Source: a virus
IMG/VR virus record: IMGVR_UViG_3300034072_000067
Span: 1 to 34,710 of that record
Reading direction: 5' to 3' (one strand)
Length of the DNA stretch: 34,710 nt
Shown: piece by piece, positions 23,695 to 30,731 of the stretch
Layout: every line of letters starts with the position of its first letter
Position numbering within the stretch: position 1 is the first letter of the stretch
Made by a program: the position numbers and the translations under genes
Notes under the pieces: generated by a model
The model's input: only the letters and a program-made list of their open reading frames with translations
The model's database searches: none
Told to the model about the DNA's origin: nothing

Positions 23695-24236
23695 TGCAAA
23701 TCGTCTTAGATACTTGGACCTTTGAGGAATGCAGATTGTGCGCACTTCAAAGAGATTCCAACAGATTGAACTCAACGGATTACAGCAGCGACAAAACCGA
23801 TGACAAAAGCATCTGGAGCTTTTGCGGCGTTGTAGGAGAGGTTGCATTGTTGACTTATTTCAATCTCAAACCAGATTGGAAGTACCTCTCTACTGATGAG
23901 GGCTTTTGTGGCGTTGATGTTGGAGAGCTATGGGAGGCTAGGTCAATGATGAAAGGGAGCAACAGACTGTTTTTGTGGTCTGATGAAATTCGCAAAGATT
24001 CAAAGCTTTCATGCGCTTGGAGCAAAATAATTGTCAATCTAGAAAGCAGAAGCTGCGAGATAGCAGGCTGGGCTATGGGTTATGAAATTGCTGATTCAGG
24101 CGTACACGCCAAATACGATTGCAAGCGCAGCTCGTATTTCCTGTCTAATTCTAACCTAAGGAATCATGTTGACCCAACAATTGATAATGACACAGCCATT
24201 TATCTGCATCATGATTTTTTAAACAAAGCTGCTTGA
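23694..24236 (+). CDS. Hypothetical protein, possible PD-(D/E)XK-like nuclease fold
   Basis: A 180-residue protein. The ATG at 23694 shares a base with the preceding stop; GTG at 23691 is less likely. The sequence has WSFCGVVGEVALLTYF, then GFCGVDVGELWEARSM, a strand WSKIIVNLE and CEIAGWAMGYEIA. I recall a broad group of phage proteins with GE, then D-x-G, E-V/A-K/R and a final 'GW' strand that resemble PD-(D/E)XK nucleases; here the expected Lys would be Arg. This is a weak structural guess. The DNA is visibly richer in A and T than its neighbours. Position between two helicase genes favours a DNA-metabolism role. Confidence 0.6.
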   Translation: MQIVLDTWTFEECRLCALQRDSNRLNSTDYSSDKTDDKSIWSFCGVVGEVALLTYFNLKPDWKYLSTDEGFCGVDVGELWEARSMMKGSNRLFLWSDEIRKDSKLSCAWSKIIVNLESRSCEIAGWAMGYEIADSGVHAKYDCKRSSYFLSNSNLRNHVDPTIDNDTAIYLHHDFLNKAA

Positions 24237-24241
24237 TCGTC

Positions 24242-25609
24242 ATGAACCTCCGCCCTTACCAAAGCCAACTAATCACCGACATCCGCCTGCAGTACCAGCT
24301 CGGCAAACGCACGGTGCTGGCGGTGCTACCAACCGGCGGCGGCAAGACGGTGTGCTTCAGCTACATCGCCCAGTCAGCCGCCAAGAAGGGCAACCGCGTG
24401 TGCATTTTGGTGCACCGCGCTGAGCTACTGGACCAAGCCAGCCGCAGTCTCACGGCGATGGGCGTGACACATGGTCGCATCCAATCCAGCCGCAGCATGG
24501 ACCTAAGCCACGCGGTGCAAGTTGCATCGGTGCAGACCCTTGCGCGCAGGCTGCACAAGCTGCCGCCGGAGTTTTTCAACCTGCTCGTGGTTGACGAGGC
24601 GCACCACACCAGTGCTGGCCAGTGGTCCAAAGTGCTGCAGCATTTCCACAAGGCGCATGTGCTTGGCGTGACGGCTACCCCATGCCGAGGCGACGGGCGC
24701 GGCCTTGGCGACCACTACGAGACCATGGTGCTAGGACCATCAGCCCAGTGGCTAACAGATAACGGCTATCTAGCCAATGCCCGTGTGCTGGCGCCGCCGG
24801 GCTTCAACGCTGACGGCCTGCGCAAAAAGATGGGTGACTTTGACACCAAGCAAGCAGAAGAGCGCGTCACCACGATCATGGGCGATTGCGTAAGCCACTA
24901 CCGCAAGCACCTGTCAGGCCAGACGGCAATTGCGTTCTGCTGCTCTGTGGCACATGCCGAAGCCGTAGCACGCTTGTTCATGTCCCAAGGCATCGCCGCA
25001 GCCAGCATTGATGGCAGCATGACAACAGACCAGCGCAGCGACCTATTAACAGCACTGGGATCTGGCAGGCTCAAGGTGCTGACATCCTGCTCACTTATTG
25101 GCGAAGGCGTGGACGTGCCAAGCGTCGGCGGTTGCATCCTGCTTAGGCCAACGCAGTCGGTGAGCTTGCACCTCCAGATGATCGGTCGTTGCCTGCGCCC
25201 CAATGGCAACAAGACTGCTGTGGTGCTTGATCATGTTGGCAACACGCTGCGGCTAGGCCATCACCTAGAAGAACGCGACTGGACCCTAGACGGCGCCCGC
25301 AAACGCGACCGCGATCAAGCACCATCGGTCAAGGTGTGTCCCGTGTGCTTCAGTACCAGCCCCAGCGCTGCACAGATCTGCCGCGAGTGCGGGCATGTGT
25401 TCGCACCACAAGAGCAACGCGAGCTGAAGGTGGTCGAAGGCGAACTGCAGGAGCTGCAACGCCAGCAACGCCGCGAGCAAGGTAGCGCGCAGACACTGCA
25501 ACAACTCATTGCGCTTGGGCACCAAAGAGGCTACAAAAATCCTGTGGCTTGGGCAAAGCATGTCTTAGCCGCCCGTCAAACCAAAGGCCAATGGAGCAAA
25601 GTCAAATGA
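24242..25609 (+). CDS. SF2 DEAD/DEAH-box helicase with C-terminal zinc ribbon
   Basis: A 455-residue helicase. Motif Q-like LRPYQSQLI at the N-terminus, Walker A LPTGGGKT (about 30-37), DEAH box VVDEAHHTS (about 115), motif III VTATPCRGDG, and motif VI QMIGRCLRP near 310. Near residue 365 a zinc ribbon is formed by CPVC and CRECGHVF. The type resembles phage and RecQ/Ssl2-like DNA helicases used in recombination or fork remodelling. The ATG at 24242 is preferred over TTG at 24233, which overlaps the previous stop. Downstream genes are coupled (ATGA). Confidence 0.9.
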   Translation: MNLRPYQSQLITDIRLQYQLGKRTVLAVLPTGGGKTVCFSYIAQSAAKKGNRVCILVHRAELLDQASRSLTAMGVTHGRIQSSRSMDLSHAVQVASVQTLARRLHKLPPEFFNLLVVDEAHHTSAGQWSKVLQHFHKAHVLGVTATPCRGDGRGLGDHYETMVLGPSAQWLTDNGYLANARVLAPPGFNADGLRKKMGDFDTKQAEERVTTIMGDCVSHYRKHLSGQTAIAFCCSVAHAEAVARLFMSQGIAAASIDGSMTTDQRSDLLTALGSGRLKVLTSCSLIGEGVDVPSVGGCILLRPTQSVSLHLQMIGRCLRPNGNKTAVVLDHVGNTLRLGHHLEERDWTLDGARKRDRDQAPSVKVCPVCFSTSPSAAQICRECGHVFAPQEQRELKVVEGELQELQRQQRREQGSAQTLQQLIALGHQRGYKNPVAWAKHVLAARQTKGQWSKVK

Positions 25610-26073
25610 GCAAGTTTTGTATTGAGTTAAAGGGCATGATGCTGCCCGATGCCATCGCGGCAGTTGTAATTGCATGGCATGACGCGCAAGACACTGAACC
25701 GATAAATATTGATGATGAATGGCATGAAAGGGTGCGCAGCGAGATCAGAAGGCAGCATGGCAGAGGTTGGGTTTTAAGAAGTGTTGGAAAAAGTCGATTT
25801 AGACCGCAAGGGATGGCGCAACTTATCCACAGAAAATCAGATAACACCAAAAGTACTACTGTTTTGCCTTATGAATACAGTCATGAAAATGAAAACAAAA
25901 TACTTAAATGCGCTCTGCATTTGTGTGAACAGGTCGCAATGTGTGAAGGCAATGTATCGTTGCAAGAGGCAGCCAAGGTAGTGCTCCCCTTTTATGCAGA
26001 TGAGCGAACAACGCATCCAGCAGGAGATCCGCCTTGCCATCAGCAAAGGCGACTGCCGAGTGTTCCGCAATAA
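25606..26073 (+). CDS. Hypothetical protein (155 aa)
   Basis: The start codon overlaps the helicase stop (ATGA), which decides the start over the longer open frame from 25549. The product starts MSKFCIELKGMMLPDAIAAV and includes WHERVRSEIRRQHGRGWVLR and HLCEQVAMCEGNVSLQEAAK. No family recognised. The last 25 codons overlap the VRR-NUC gene in another frame and are probably less constrained. The DNA of 25610-25980 is A/T-richer than its neighbours, as in the gene at 23694. Confidence 0.6.
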   Translation: MSKFCIELKGMMLPDAIAAVVIAWHDAQDTEPINIDDEWHERVRSEIRRQHGRGWVLRSVGKSRFRPQGMAQLIHRKSDNTKSTTVLPYEYSHENENKILKCALHLCEQVAMCEGNVSLQEAAKVVLPFYADERTTHPAGDPPCHQQRRLPSVPQ

Positions 26074-26392
26074 CACCGGCACGCTGCGTGATGCCAATGG
26101 TCGCCCAGTGCAGTTCGGTCTATGCAAGGGCAGTGCTGATCTGATTGGCTGGCGTACGGTCACCATCACACCAGAGATGGTCGGCCAGCGGATCGCTGTA
26201 TTCACCAGCATCGAGGTCAAGACGCCAACCGGAAGGGTGCAGCCAGAGCAGAAGCAGTGGCTTGAGGCGGTGCAAGCAGCAGGCGGCATTGCTGGTATTG
26301 CGCGCAGTGTTGAGGATGCCAAGGCGCTGCTAGCGGCACAACCAGATGGCGTGCCAAGTGCCAGCCATCAGCAGCAAGCCGAGCAGCCCTGA
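26000..26392 (+). CDS. VRR-NUC domain nuclease
   Basis: A 130-residue protein with the complete VRR-NUC pattern: FRNNTGTLRDANGRPVQFGL, then KGSADLIGWR (catalytic Asp), IEVKTPTGR (E-x-K) and QKQWLEAVQAAGGIAGIA. These are PD-(D/E)XK nucleases of phages that cut branched or structured DNA, or act with helicases. Start may also be the ATG at 25994, six bases earlier. The gene follows helicase genes and precedes the RecE/Bet pair, so it is likely part of the recombination system. Confidence 0.88.
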   Translation: MSEQRIQQEIRLAISKGDCRVFRNNTGTLRDANGRPVQFGLCKGSADLIGWRTVTITPEMVGQRIAVFTSIEVKTPTGRVQPEQKQWLEAVQAAGGIAGIARSVEDAKALLAAQPDGVPSASHQQQAEQP

Positions 26393-26464
26393 CCACAATG
26401 CCACGCGCAGCTCATGCTCGCGGATGGCGCGGTCAATCAGTGCTTGGATCTCCTGCTGGCTCAT
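26330..26464 (-). CDS. Small antisense membrane protein (44 aa)
   Basis: A minus-strand ORF converging on the VRR-NUC gene and overlapping its end by 63 bases. The product is amphipathic then hydrophobic: MSQQEIQALIDRAIREHELR followed by a helix LWSGLLGLLLMAGTWHAIW. The clear division into a charged helix and a membrane segment makes it look like a genuine protein, similar in style to other tiny phage membrane proteins. There is no clear ribosome binding site. Confidence 0.45.
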   Translation of the reverse strand: MSQQEIQALIDRAIREHELRVALWSGLLGLLLMAGTWHAIWLCR

Positions 26465-26531
26465 GCGCGCAAGGTAGGCACGCCGCAACTGGACAGCCGT
26501 ATTGGTTGTAACGGCATGTGACTAACCACAC

Positions 26532-26559
26532 TTGACCAAGGCGGAGCATGGTGTACCAT
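26532..26559 (+). promoter_or_regulatory. Sigma-70-type promoter, rightward
   Basis: Plus strand: -35 TTGACC (26532-26537), 16-base spacer, -10 TACCAT (26554-26559, 4 of 6). It lies in the noncoding gap 26465-26599 and would drive the small membrane-HTH gene at 26600 and the recombination genes behind it. Confidence 0.55.
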
Positions 26560-26599
26560 TGACGCACGCAGGCACCGACCTGCACTGCAAATCCCAACC

Positions 26600-26779
26600 A
26601 TGACCACAACACTGAGCCTGATCGTCGCCCTCCTGCTGCTACCACTGCTGGTGCTGCTATGGGCAACCGAGTCAACCGAGCAACGCGCCAAGCGACTGCA
26701 CAGCTACGGCTGGTCGCAGCGACGCATTGCGGAGCATATGCGCATCACGCGCTACCGCGTCCGCGTTGCATTGGCGTAA
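26600..26779 (+). CDS. Small membrane-anchored helix-turn-helix protein (59 aa)
   Basis: The ORF encodes MTTTLSLIVALLLLPLLVLL, a strong membrane helix, followed by a soluble part with AKRLHSYGWSQRRIAEHMRI and TRYRVRVALA, which fits a compact helix-turn-helix of the homeodomain-like/Sigma-70 region 4 type. A single membrane anchor joined to a DNA-binding motif in 59 residues is unusual but coherent. It starts about 35 bases after the predicted transcription start and ends on the A-run of the terminator-like hairpin. Confidence 0.6.
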   Translation: MTTTLSLIVALLLLPLLVLLWATESTEQRAKRLHSYGWSQRRIAEHMRITRYRVRVALA

Positions 26780-26805
26780 AAAAAACGGGGGCAACCACGC
26801 CCCCG
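26778..26805 (-). terminator. Rho-independent terminator, minus-strand polarity
   Basis: On the minus strand CGGGGGC, loop GTGGTT, GCCCCCG and then eight T residues: a 7-bp GC stem directly followed by a U-run. The plus strand has the A-run before the stem and no U-run after it, so it would stop leftward, not rightward, transcription. Confidence 0.75.
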
Positions 26806-26828
26806 CCCTTCCTTACCACGACAATTCT

Positions 26829-27029
26829 ATGACTGATCACGACATCTACTGGACACTGGCGACCGCTTGCCAATACGGCGGCAGCTTTTATCAGGCATTG
26901 GCGTATGCAGGTCTCAAGGCAGACCCCAGCAACAAGCGGCGCATCCTTGATGCGTTCCCCGAGATGGTCGCCACCTACGGCACCGCCAGCCGCTTGCATC
27001 AAGGACTGCGTAGCGGAGCAGTGGCATGA
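26829..27029 (+). CDS. Conserved-looking hypothetical protein (66 aa)
   Basis: The ORF is open from 26727, but the upstream part is the shadow of the HTH gene and terminator, so I use the ATG at 26829. The product includes MTDHDIYWTLATACQYGGSF and AGLKADPSNKRRILDAFPEM. No family known to me. It overlaps the next start by four bases (ATGA) and belongs to the recombination operon by position. Confidence 0.6.
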   Translation: MTDHDIYWTLATACQYGGSFYQALAYAGLKADPSNKRRILDAFPEMVATYGTASRLHQGLRSGAVA

Positions 27030-27244
27030 CCAGCTATGTAACAGGTAACAGCAAAGAAATAGCAGGATTGCTAGCGGCCTTTGGTATTGAATGCAAAGGC
27101 GTTACGGCATTTCGCTTAAATGTTGAGCCAGAAAGCGTTGTCCGACTTGAGCTAGAGCGATGCGTTACCGACGATGAAGCATTAGAGATGACTCAATGGG
27201 TACTAGCAAACAACATCAAAGCGGAGCAACTTAATGACCTCTAA
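27026..27244 (+). CDS. Hypothetical protein (72 aa)
   Basis: The start overlaps the previous stop (ATGA), and the end overlaps the exonuclease gene by 11 bases. The product reads MTSYVTGNSKEIAGLLAAFG, then VTAFRLNVEPESVVRLELER and DDEALEMTQWVLANN: a beta-alpha mixed small protein that may bind another protein. The DNA is A/T-richer than its neighbours. No family recognised. Confidence 0.6.
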   Translation: MTSYVTGNSKEIAGLLAAFGIECKGVTAFRLNVEPESVVRLELERCVTDDEALEMTQWVLANNIKAEQLNDL

Positions 27245-28016
27245 CTCTGACTACCACGCCGACCCAGCCGTCAGCGCCAGCCACTTCAAAGCGGTAATGC
27301 AATCGCCTTACCACTACTGGAGCCGGTACGTTGACCCTGACCGCAAGCCTGTCGAGCCAACGGCTGCGATGAAGCTGGGCAGCCTTGCCCATTGCGCCAT
27401 CCTTGAGCCTGACGAGCTGCTGCAGCGCTACGGCGTCTGCGCATCACGCACCACCAAGGCTGGCAAAGAGCAAGCCGCAGCCATGGAAGCCGAAGGCATT
27501 GAAGCTGTCACCAGCAGCGACATGGCACTGGCGCTCAGCATGGCAGCAGCAGTCCGCAACCATCCGGCTGCATCAGCGCTGCTAGCTGACGGCAAAGCAG
27601 AGCAGAGCTTTTGGTGGGATGACCCATCCAGTGGCCTGCGTTGCAAGTGCCGCCCTGACTGGTACTTCGGCTCAACCGTGGTTGACATCAAGACCACTAC
27701 GGACGCCAGCCCGCAGGCATTTGCCCGCAGCGTGGCGACCTTTGCTTACCACATCCAAGCGGCGCATTACCTAGCCGGCTTGCACGGCGCTGAGCGCTTT
27801 GTATTCGTCGCGGTTGAGAAAACCTACCCGCACGCTGTTGCGGTGTATGAACTCGACGCTGATGCGCTTGCATTAGGGCGAACCACGCGCGACAATGCAC
27901 TTGACGTGATCGCTGGTTGCAGGGCTGCCGATGTGTGGCCGGGCTACAGCGACACGGTGCAAACCCTAAGCCTGCCTCGGTGGGCAACAAATCCCATTCA
28001 AACAGAGACATTCTGA
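27234..28016 (+). CDS. RecE-like exonuclease (exonuclease VIII / PD-(D/E)XK type)
   Basis: A 260-residue nuclease. The N-terminal [20 protein letters not shown] and [15 protein letters not shown] are typical of phage exonuclease VIII domains. The active site is CRPDWYFG (Asp), VVDIKTT (D-x-K), and the QAAHY motif (about residue 180). It degrades one strand of double-stranded ends to give a 3' overhang for the annealing protein encoded next. GGAG lies 10 bases before the ATG. The Bet gene begins on its stop codon (TGATG). Confidence 0.9.
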   Translation: MTSNSDYHADPAVSASHFKAVMQSPYHYWSRYVDPDRKPVEPTAAMKLGSLAHCAILEPDELLQRYGVCASRTTKAGKEQAAAMEAEGIEAVTSSDMALALSMAAAVRNHPAASALLADGKAEQSFWWDDPSSGLRCKCRPDWYFGSTVVDIKTTTDASPQAFARSVATFAYHIQAAHYLAGLHGAERFVFVAVEKTYPHAVAVYELDADALALGRTTRDNALDVIAGCRAADVWPGYSDTVQTLSLPRWATNPIQTETF

Positions 28017-28774
28017 TGACCAGCAATTTGACCATTACCACTTGGACACCTGACCAAGTGCAACTGATCAGCAGCACCATCGCTCCGGGCTGCACCAATG
28101 ACGAGCTGAGGCTGTTTGCCTATGCCTGCCAACGCACTGGGCTTGATCCGTTCAGCAAGCAGATCTATGCCATCAAGCGTGGCGGCAAAATGACCATCCA
28201 AGCCGGCATTGACGGCCTGCGTGCCATTGCCGAGCGCACCGGACAACTGGACGGTAGCGAGACCTACTGGTGCGGCGAAGAGGGCGATTGGCGTGACGTA
28301 TGGCTCTCGGCTAAGCCGCCTGCCGCGGCCAAGACCATCGTGCATCGCAAAGGTAGTCAGCATCCATTTGTCGGTGTTGCTCGCTTTGCCGACTACAACG
28401 CAGGCCAAGGATTGTGGTCCAAAATGCCAGCCGCGATGATTGCCAAATGTTCTGAAGCGCTGGCACTGCGCAAGGCATTCCCTGCTGACATGTCCGGCGT
28501 GTACACCACCGACGAGATGGACCAAGCCACTGAGTCTGTAACAGTGACCACCGAGGCCGCTCCGGCGTTGCCTGCGGTCAAGGCCAAGGACACCAGCAAA
28601 ACCTTTACCGCTGGTGCTGCTGCCATCGCCAAAGCCAAGAGCCTTGCAGACCTTGAAGAACTGCAACCGCGAATGACGAAACGGCTAGAAGATGGCGACC
28701 TGACGCAGGAGCAACACGACAAGCTCTTGCAGCAGATGCTTGAAAAGGAGGCGGAACTTGTATCTGACGACTGA
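28016..28774 (+). CDS. bet: Bet-type single-strand annealing protein
   Basis: A 252-residue recombinase of the lambda Bet family. Characteristic blocks: [71 protein letters not shown], and [20 protein letters not shown]. The start at 28016 is preferred over the longer open frame because it overlaps the RecE-like stop by one base. It anneals complementary single strands made by the exonuclease. The C-terminal 70 residues are less conserved. Confidence 0.94.
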   Translation: MTSNLTITTWTPDQVQLISSTIAPGCTNDELRLFAYACQRTGLDPFSKQIYAIKRGGKMTIQAGIDGLRAIAERTGQLDGSETYWCGEEGDWRDVWLSAKPPAAAKTIVHRKGSQHPFVGVARFADYNAGQGLWSKMPAAMIAKCSEALALRKAFPADMSGVYTTDEMDQATESVTVTTEAAPALPAVKAKDTSKTFTAGAAAIAKAKSLADLEELQPRMTKRLEDGDLTQEQHDKLLQQMLEKEAELVSDD

Positions 28775-28961
28775 ACAACTAGCAGAGCGTTGGGGCTTGA
28801 AACCTAGTACGATCAAGTCCCAGCGGCTTCGCGGTCAGGGTCCGCCCTACTACACAGTGCCGCGGTTTGGCTTGCCACTGGGCGAGTCACGGGTCAGGTA
28901 TCCATTACCGGATCTCTTGGCCTTTGAAGAAACACATTCCATCACTCCAATCAACCCATGA
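28758..28961 (+). CDS. Helix-turn-helix protein (excisionase/HTH_17 type)
   Basis: A 67-residue protein: [20 protein letters not shown], then [16 protein letters not shown], and [14 protein letters not shown]. This is the winged-helix (MerR-like HTH_17) layout of excisionases and small phage regulators. An ideal ribosome binding site, AAGGAGG (28745-28751), lies six bases before a TTG at 28758, which I take as the start over TTG at 28740, which would place the site inside the gene. No integrase is seen here, so a regulatory role is more likely than excision. Confidence 0.78.
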   Translation: MYLTTEQLAERWGLKPSTIKSQRLRGQGPPYYTVPRFGLPLGESRVRYPLPDLLAFEETHSITPINP

Positions 28962-29305
28962 GTCTTTACGCATCCGGCGTTGTTCGTATCATCAGCGAAC
29001 CGCAAATCAAGTTCTTTGATTCCGGCACCAGTGTTTGCACGTTTGGTGGCGGCATCAGCGAAGGCAAAGACAAAGACGGCAACTACATCAACAACGCCAT
29101 CGACGTTGAGGTGTGGGGCAAAGGCGGCGAAACCATTGCTGACAACTGCAAAAAAGGCGACAGCATTATGGTGACCGGCTCTGTCCGCCGCCAGGACTGG
29201 ACCGACAAGGAAACCGGCGGCAAGCGCAGCAAGCATGTGCTGAGCGTGCAACGGTTTGAGTATCTCCCACGCGCTAAGGCAACCGAAGTGGAGCCTGCCT
29301 TCTAA
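28958..29305 (+). CDS. ssb: Single-stranded DNA-binding protein
   Basis: A 115-residue SSB with one OB fold: [57 protein letters not shown] and KHVLSVQRFEYLP. It lacks the long flexible linker of host SSB and ends in EVEPAF, only a short approximation of the usual acidic DDDIPF tip. It follows the Bet annealase and HTH genes (ATGA overlap) and would protect single strands during replication and recombination. Confidence 0.9.
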   Translation: MSLYASGVVRIISEPQIKFFDSGTSVCTFGGGISEGKDKDGNYINNAIDVEVWGKGGETIADNCKKGDSIMVTGSVRRQDWTDKETGGKRSKHVLSVQRFEYLPRAKATEVEPAF

Positions 29306-29457
29306 TGGATGAAGCCACCCTCAAAGCAGCCTTTGAGGAATGGTGGCGTGACAGTTATGGGGTGCCTCCGGGCACCCATGCTGTTATGACGCACACCGCC
29401 TTCGCTGCATACATTTTGCAACTGATGGAGCTGATGCAGGATGACCGATCTAGTTAA
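29305..29457 (+). CDS. Small hypothetical protein (50 aa)
   Basis: This ORF fits between SSB and DUF3310 with a one-base overlap (TAATG) at its start and a 17-base overlap at its end. The product includes EATLKAAFEEWWRDSYGVPP and AAYILQLMELMQDD, a helical acidic peptide of a type often seen in phage replication regions. No function assigned. Confidence 0.6.
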   Translation: MDEATLKAAFEEWWRDSYGVPPGTHAVMTHTAFAAYILQLMELMQDDRSS

Positions 29458-29647
29458 TCACCCGCCACATTACACGCAAGGCGACATCGAGTGCATTGAT
29501 GCCATCCGCGCTGCATTAACGGCGGAAGAATTTAAGGGTTATTGCAAAGGTCAAGTGTTTAAGTACATCTGGAGGTCTGAGCACAAGGGTGCTTATGACC
29601 AAGACATGCGCAAAGCTAATTGGTATATGCAATGGCTGATCGGTTAG
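29441..29647 (+). CDS. DUF3310 protein
   Basis: A 68-residue protein with the DUF3310 signature: VNHPPHYTQGDIECIDAI, EEFKGYCKGQVFKYIWR and KGAYDQDMRKANWYMQWL. DUF3310 is widespread in phages and is often called nucleotide-kinase-like without proof. The length is about that of the bare domain. It lies upstream of dCTP deaminase, which fits a nucleotide-related role. Confidence 0.9.
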   Translation: MTDLVNHPPHYTQGDIECIDAIRAALTAEEFKGYCKGQVFKYIWRSEHKGAYDQDMRKANWYMQWLIG

Positions 29648-29874
29648 CCAAAGGCAAAGGCCGCAACTTTACGGTCAACATCCGCATGAGCCGTGAGGAG
29701 ATCGAAGCCGCTCGCAAGCTAGGCGACGGTAACATTTCAATGGGCTTTCGGCAGGCCATCCGCTATGCCTGCTGGAAAGAGATGAAGCCGATCACGCTGA
29801 GCACTATGCTGCGCAGCGCGGCTGTTATGGCGCAAACCCTCGAAAATGCCACTCGTTCAAGTTCCATGCCCTAA
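29632..29874 (+). CDS. Small RHH-like protein (80 aa)
   Basis: I use the ATG at 29632 (ATGGCTGAT) over the GTG-type opening at 29620. The product contains GRNFTVNIRMSREEIEAARK and GNISMGFRQAIRYACW, which resemble a ribbon-helix-helix strand-helix-helix. It overlaps the DUF3310 end by 16 bases and the zinc-ribbon gene by 29. A DNA-binding role is likely but unproved. Confidence 0.6.
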   Translation: MADRLAKGKGRNFTVNIRMSREEIEAARKLGDGNISMGFRQAIRYACWKEMKPITLSTMLRSAAVMAQTLENATRSSSMP

Positions 29875-30181
29875 GTGTGGTAGCCGCCGCAATTATGTAG
29901 CAGCCACCAATAGCACTAAAGAGGCCATCATCCGCCGCCGCAAATGCAATGCTTGTGACCATTACTGGTACACACGGCAAGAGCATGAGCAGTTGGTTTC
30001 ACGCTACGACATCACCTACATCGGAAAAAAACCGATTATGAAACTCGATTGCGACCCCAAGGAACAGCAGCAGCGCCAAGACGAGCTAGAGGCGCGCTAC
30101 GCCGCTGATGGGCGGCACGACAAAGACCATCCCATGCACGCCCTGTACACCGGACTAGCAGAGACCAATGATTCTGTGTGA
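29846..30181 (+). CDS. Zinc-ribbon protein with C-terminal cyanobacterial-type motif
   Basis: A 111-residue protein. Residues 7-45 form a zinc ribbon (PCPKCGSRRNYV, then RRRKCNACDHYWYTRQ) similar to the NrdR-type ribbon. The C-terminus is ARYAADGRHDKDHPMHALYT followed by GL, a pattern I recall from small proteins of picocyanobacteria and their phages. Function is unknown; NrdR-like ribbons act in transcription control. It overlaps dCTP deaminase by 14 bases. Confidence 0.75.
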   Translation: MPLVQVPCPKCGSRRNYVAATNSTKEAIIRRRKCNACDHYWYTRQEHEQLVSRYDITYIGKKPIMKLDCDPKEQQQRQDELEARYAADGRHDKDHPMHALYTGLAETNDSV

Positions 30182-30731
30182 CTTCGAGATCCAAGAGCTG
30201 ATCTGCAACGAAGGCATGGTACAAAACCATGATCCTGAGCTGGTTAACCCTGCCAGTCTTGATCTGCGGCTAGGTGATCTGATCCTGCTGGAATCCGTGC
30301 AATCGCACGAAATGATCCCGCTTTCGATCAAACACTACACGCCAGAGCACCCATACGAGCTGGTGCCGGGACAGTTTATCCTTGCGCAGACGGTTGAGAC
30401 CTTCAACATGCCCGAGGATGTTGCTGGTTTGTTCTTCCTGAAGTCAAGCCGCGCGCGTGAAGGATACGAAAACCTACACGCCGGCTATGCCGATCCGGGA
30501 TGGCATGGCAGCAGCCTGACGTTGGAACTGAAAAACCAGCGGCAGCTACAACCGTTGCCGATCTATCCGGGCTTGAAGATCGGGCAAATGGTGTTCTTCC
30601 GCATGAGTCAGCGCCCTGCGCTTAGCTATGCCGCTGTAGGGCATTACAACAACGACAAGCTAGTCACGGCCAGTAAGGTCAGCGAGCAGGTCTTTGGCCG
30701 CGTCAAGATGCCACGGCTCAACGCTGCATGA
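30168..30731 (+). CDS. dcd: dCTP deaminase (dCTP deaminase/dUTPase family)
   Basis: A 187-residue enzyme converting dCTP to dUTP, or a bifunctional relative. Conserved blocks: NPASLDLRLGD, the substrate loop FFLKSSRAREGYENLHAGYA, DPGWHG, and LTLELKN (the catalytic Glu lies in this strand in dCTP deaminases). A flexible C-terminal segment GHYNNDKLVTASKV closes over the site in the family. It supplies dTMP precursors. It overlaps the zinc-ribbon gene at its start and the antisense gene 30660-30911 at its end. Confidence 0.9.
   Translation: MILCDFEIQELICNEGMVQNHDPELVNPASLDLRLGDLILLESVQSHEMIPLSIKHYTPEHPYELVPGQFILAQTVETFNMPEDVAGLFFLKSSRAREGYENLHAGYADPGWHGSSLTLELKNQRQLQPLPIYPGLKIGQMVFFRMSQRPALSYAAVGHYNNDKLVTASKVSEQVFGRVKMPRLNAA

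Noticed and set aside
25823-25831. A perfect DnaA-box-like TTATCCACA
   Set aside because: It is a single copy inside a coding region, with no second box, no low-GC element and no initiator gene beside it, so chance is the simplest explanation.
27998-28666. 222-codon minus-strand ORF opposite Bet
   Set aside because: Bet is a clear family match over the same stretch, and the antisense product shows no protein-like pattern.
28758-28961. Excisionase-like protein as a sign of a temperate phage
   Set aside because: No integrase, repressor or attachment site was seen in the window, and the HTH_17 fold is also common in ordinary regulators.
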